Part shown: piece after piece, positions 61,129 through 64,000 of the stretch
How the letters are laid out: every line of letters begins with the position of its first letter
How positions within the stretch are numbered: the stretch's first letter is position 1
Assembly: GCF_905221025.1 (NCBI RefSeq)
Contig: NZ_CAJNBL010000021.1
Location: forward strand, 1 to 64,000
Direction: 5' to 3'
From: Candidatus Nitrotoga fabula
GTDB taxonomy: Bacteria > Pseudomonadota > Gammaproteobacteria > Burkholderiales > Gallionellaceae
DNA length: 64,000 bases
Notes under the pieces: generated by a model
Database searches by the model: none
Seen by the model: only the letters and a program-made list of their open reading frames with translations
Told to the model about the DNA's origin: nothing
Position numbers and translations under genes: made by a program

Positions 61129-62198
61129 CCTTGTCTGTTACTGCGCGTATCACGCACCCAGGTTTTGTCTTTGATGTAGATGCATGTTGGCCGGTGGAAG
61201 GGGTTACCGTTCTGTTTGGGCGTTCCGGTTCGGGGAAAACCACCCTGCTGCGCCTGATTGCCGGTCTGGAGAGGCCCAAAAAAAACGGGCGGGTCAGTTT
61301 TTGTGGTCAGTCCTGGCTGGACGGGCGTCATTGGGTTCCATTGCATCGGCGCCGGATCGGCATGGTATTTCAGGAGGCAAGCCTGTTTTCGCACCTGTCG
61401 GTACGCCAGAATCTCCTGTATGGCTATCAACGTACGCCGGCTGCCGAGCGCAAGCTGGATCTGGAAGAAGTGGTTGACATGCTTGCTATCGAGAATCTGA
61501 TCGGGCGAAATGTGGGCCAGCTTTCCGGCGGGGAGCGGCAGCGTATTGCGCTGGGACGTGCCCTGCTGACTAGCCCGCGACTGCTGCTGATGGATGAACC
61601 GCTTTCCGCTCTGGACAGTCAGTCGAAGCGCGAGATCCTTCCATTTCTGCAGCGTCTGGTCGAACAGGCCGGTATCCCGATCATATATGTCACTCATGCA
61701 CCCGCGGAAGTGGAACGTCTGGCAGATCGGGTGGTGTTTTTGCGCGATGGGGGTATAGATTGCATAGAAACGCTGAAGCAGACCCTATCGAGACCGGATT
61801 CTCCCTTGTTTAACGATCAGGGCGTGGTGTCGGTCATAGAAGGCCGTCCGGAACAGAAAGAACATGGGTTAACCGCTTTTCATGTCGGGAAGGACATTTT
61901 CTGGTTGAGTCTCCAGGTTCACGCGGATGCCGCAGGCAGGACACAGCGCTTGCGCATACTTGCCAGGGATGTCGGCATCGCTCTCTCCAGGCCGGAGGGG
62001 ACCAGTCTGTCGAACATTCTGCCGGTAACCATACAGCGCATAGACTCTGTCCGGGATGGACATGTGCTGCTTGGGCTACAATTGGGGGGAGGGCAAAATC
62101 TGTTCGCAGAAATCACTGCATGGTCCTGTGAGCGGCTGAAATTACGCACGGGAATTGCAGTGTATGCAATGATCAAATCAGTCGCGCTGGCAGAGTAA
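61125..62198 (+). CDS. modC: Molybdate ABC transporter ATPase ModC
   Basis: Cytoplasmic ATPase energising ModB. 357 residues: Walker A GRSGSGKTTLLRLIAG around 33-48, Q-loop MVFQEASLFSHLSV, signature LSGGERQRIALGRALL, Walker B LLLMDEPLSALD, H-loop YVTHAPAEVERLADR, and a C-terminal TOBE/Mop domain that binds molybdate and gives trans-inhibition in this family. It closes the porin-modABC unit. Confidence 0.96.
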   Translation: MTLSVTARITHPGFVFDVDACWPVEGVTVLFGRSGSGKTTLLRLIAGLERPKKNGRVSFCGQSWLDGRHWVPLHRRRIGMVFQEASLFSHLSVRQNLLYGYQRTPAAERKLDLEEVVDMLAIENLIGRNVGQLSGGERQRIALGRALLTSPRLLLMDEPLSALDSQSKREILPFLQRLVEQAGIPIIYVTHAPAEVERLADRVVFLRDGGIDCIETLKQTLSRPDSPLFNDQGVVSVIEGRPEQKEHGLTAFHVGKDIFWLSLQVHADAAGRTQRLRILARDVGIALSRPEGTSLSNILPVTIQRIDSVRDGHVLLGLQLGGGQNLFAEITAWSCERLKLRTGIAVYAMIKSVALAE

Positions 62199-62296
62199 TG
62201 ATGCGGTCATGCAAAAATTCAGGGCTTGAGCTTCCCCTGCCCGCCTGCATGGTTGTCACGATAAACTGAAACAGGCATTTTCTGTAAAATGTCTGC

Positions 62297-62968
62297 TCAG
62301 GTCGTTTTATGATAGACGGTGGTATCACCAGCCAGCCTGGTGTCAGCAGTTCCGGGCAGGGAAGGTTCGCCGGAATTGGTCAGAGAATCCGTTTTCGCCT
62401 GATTCTGTTGATCATATACCGACTTGAGATAGCGTTGTATTTCCCCGCTCGTGGTATGAACCGGGGTTGCCTTTTCAACATTCCGGATCGTGGCATTTGC
62501 GCCATGTTCAACGAGCAGCCGCGCAGATTCCAGATTTCCCACCTTGTGCAGAGCAGTGTTCCCCCTTTTAATGATCATGCTTCCCGTTACCAGCTGTACA
62601 TTCGGGTCTGCACCCTCATCCAGCAAGCGTTGCACTACTTCGGGAAAATCGACCCATATGTATAGTGCGGTCAAACCATCTTTATCCTGGAATTTGGCAT
62701 TCGCGCCATGATCAATTAAAAATACGGCGAGACCAGGGTCATTCACGTCGAATAACGGGGGGCGATTATTATAATCGACCAGATTGGGATCTGCCCCATG
62801 TTCGATTAACAGTCGGGCTGCCTCAATGCTTTCGGCATAGTGAAGTGCCGTTTTTCCGAAAAAATTCTGATGATTAATATCCAGGCCCAGCTGGATTGCA
62901 TTCCTGATCCCATCCAGATCGTTGGCCATTGTCGCGTCGATTAGGGCTTCATCGGGTTCATTTTGCAT
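62297..62968 (-). CDS. Ankyrin-repeat protein
   Basis: A 223-residue soluble protein composed of about four to five ankyrin repeats over residues 6-180. The typical TALHYAES..ARLLIEHGADPN, FLIDHGANAK, RLLDEGADPN and TALHKVGNLESARLLVEHGANA motifs are clear. The C-terminal 45 residues are polar and probably disordered. It has no signal peptide, so it should act in the cytoplasm as a protein-binding scaffold. It is convergent with modC and lies between the molybdate uptake genes and moeA; whether it is related to that pathway is unknown. Confidence 0.88.
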   Translation of the reverse strand: MQNEPDEALIDATMANDLDGIRNAIQLGLDINHQNFFGKTALHYAESIEAARLLIEHGADPNLVDYNNRPPLFDVNDPGLAVFLIDHGANAKFQDKDGLTALYIWVDFPEVVQRLLDEGADPNVQLVTGSMIIKRGNTALHKVGNLESARLLVEHGANATIRNVEKATPVHTTSGEIQRYLKSVYDQQNQAKTDSLTNSGEPSLPGTADTRLAGDTTVYHKTT

Positions 62969-63168
62969 ATTTGTTTTCTATCGGCCTAAAAGGTTAAAAG
63001 TATCTGCGCGGAATATGAACAGCCTATCGGTATGGAGCAGGCAGATGGGAACTCATGTCCATACTGCCTGATTACAGGTAGAACCTGTCTGTAGCAGGGG
63101 GTACACCTCCATGCACTACAATGCTTGATATCCGTTTCTGGTGAAATATTACATTATGACATGATTTG

Positions 63169-64000
63169 TTAATCTAAAAAAGGTTGAACCAGGACAGTAC
63201 TCCCTGCCTCAACGCTTCCTTGCGACGCAGGTAATACGATGTAGCTGTTTGCCTTGCTCATTGAGCTGAGAATGCCGGAGCACTGGGTACCCGTGGTGCG
63301 TACGGTCCATGAGCCATCCGGATCCTTGCTGAGAATGCCGCGCTGGAATTCGGTTCGCCCGGGAACCTTGCGGATGGGGCTGGTGCAAGTGGCCTGGAAT
63401 TCTATGGTAAGCCTGGGTTGCTGCCCCATCAGAATGCGTAATGCATCGCGGACAAACTGCTGAAAAGTTACCATGACTGCGACTGGATTGCCGGGCAACC
63501 CGAAAAAATGACAGGTGCCAATCTTGCCATAAGCAAGAGGTTTTCCAGGTTTCATCGCTATTTTCCAGAATACAACTTCTCCGATTTCTGTGAGCAGTTG
63601 CTTGATATAGTCGGCCTCACCTACGGAAACTCCACCACTCGTGATAATGGCATCCGTCCGGGATGCGGCATCCAGCAATGCCTCCTTGAGGCTGGCTTTG
63701 TCATCACGAATGGTGCCCATGTCGACAATTTCGACCCCAAGCTCGCCCAGCATCCCCAGCAGGGAGTAGCGATTGCTGTTGTAGATTTTCCCGGGAGCCA
63801 GTTGAGTTCCTGGTTCCTGTAATTCATCGCCGGTCGAAAACAGCGCGACTTTTAATTTATGGTAAACGGTGACATCACTAAAGCCAAGCGAAGCCAGCAG
63901 GCCCATTTCGGCGGGACGAATGATTTGTCCTTTGGTCAGCACAGTGGAATTCTGTGCAATGTCTTCCCCAATCAGGCGAATGTTCTGGCCTCGACGATGC
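63169..64000 (-). CDS. moeA: Molybdopterin molybdenumtransferase MoeA (partial)
   Basis: Inserts molybdate into adenylylated molybdopterin. The gene runs off the right edge of the window, so its N-terminus is missing; the frame stays open to base 64000 (RRGQNIRLIGEDIAQNST precedes the first internal start). About 277 residues are present, with PAEMGLLASLGF, VALFSTGDEL, the GGVSVGEADYIK and FFGLPGNPVAVMVTFQQFV signatures and the C-terminal beta domain. Its position next to modEABC couples molybdate uptake to cofactor synthesis. Confidence 0.95.
   Translation of the reverse strand, partial: HRRGQNIRLIGEDIAQNSTVLTKGQIIRPAEMGLLASLGFSDVTVYHKLKVALFSTGDELQEPGTQLAPGKIYNSNRYSLLGMLGELGVEIVDMGTIRDDKASLKEALLDAASRTDAIITSGGVSVGEADYIKQLLTEIGEVVFWKIAMKPGKPLAYGKIGTCHFFGLPGNPVAVMVTFQQFVRDALRILMGQQPRLTIEFQATCTSPIRKVPGRTEFQRGILSKDPDGSWTVRTTGTQCSGILSSMSKANSYIVLPASQGSVEAGSTVLVQPFLD

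Overview
The window is 64 kb of bacterial chromosome, densely packed with housekeeping genes. I see no tRNA, rRNA, CRISPR array, insertion sequence or prophage. Gene content and order point to a betaproteobacterium, probably of the order Nitrosomonadales (inference from family knowledge, not from a search). The indicators are an SAH riboswitch in front of ahcY-holin-metF, the yqgE-ruvX-pyrB-pseudo-pyrC cluster, the mreBCD-mrdA-rodA-rlpA cell-shape cluster, gatCAB for indirect tRNA amidation, and trpE-gph-rpe. Base composition looks moderate.

Layout. 0-2.2 kb: a GldC-like small protein, a small hypothetical, uppP and a rhodanese. 2.5-7.4 kb: glnA, zwf, a frameshifted transaldolase gene and a DUF2934 protein. 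7.5-14.4 kb (minus strand): pyrC, metH, a DUF486 membrane protein and mpl. 14.5-17.3 kb: SAH riboswitch, ahcY, a holin-like membrane protein and metF, which together with metH form the methyl/homocysteine cycle. 17.5-20.8 kb: yqgE, ruvX, pyrB and a dihydroorotase homologue that has lost its zinc ligands. 21-24 kb: prlC and xth. 24-30 kb (minus): rpe, gph, trpE, pabB, gmk and rpoZ. 30-36.5 kb: gltB and gltD, which with glnA form the GS-GOGAT ammonia assimilation route. 36.8-45 kb: hemE, priA, an FAD-linked oxidase, argS, a SPOR-domain protein and dsbA. 45-48.5 kb (minus): gatC, gatA, gatB. 48.6-56.2 kb: mreB, mreC, mreD, mrdA, rodA and two tandem rlpA copies. 56.3-62.2 kb: modE, a mop-type molbindin, an outer-membrane channel, modA, modB, modC. 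The end holds an ankyrin-repeat gene and the 3' part of moeA.

Four things stand out. (1) The transaldolase gene carries an exact 8-bp tandem duplication near its start that breaks the frame; removing one copy restores a perfect family N-terminus. (2) A molybdate locus has ModE-box-like palindromes in front of both a stand-alone molbindin and an outer-membrane beta-barrel gene that leads into modABC, suggesting a dedicated, molybdate-regulated outer-membrane pore. (3) rlpA has undergone a tandem duplication of about 0.6-0.7 kb, leaving a SPOR-less paralogue that also differs by 102 bp lying between 8-bp repeats. (4) A GldC-family protein, known mainly from gliding Bacteroidetes, sits in a betaproteobacterial context.

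Several start codons are chosen by ribosome-binding-site position and family alignment rather than the longest open frame; alternatives are given in the entries.
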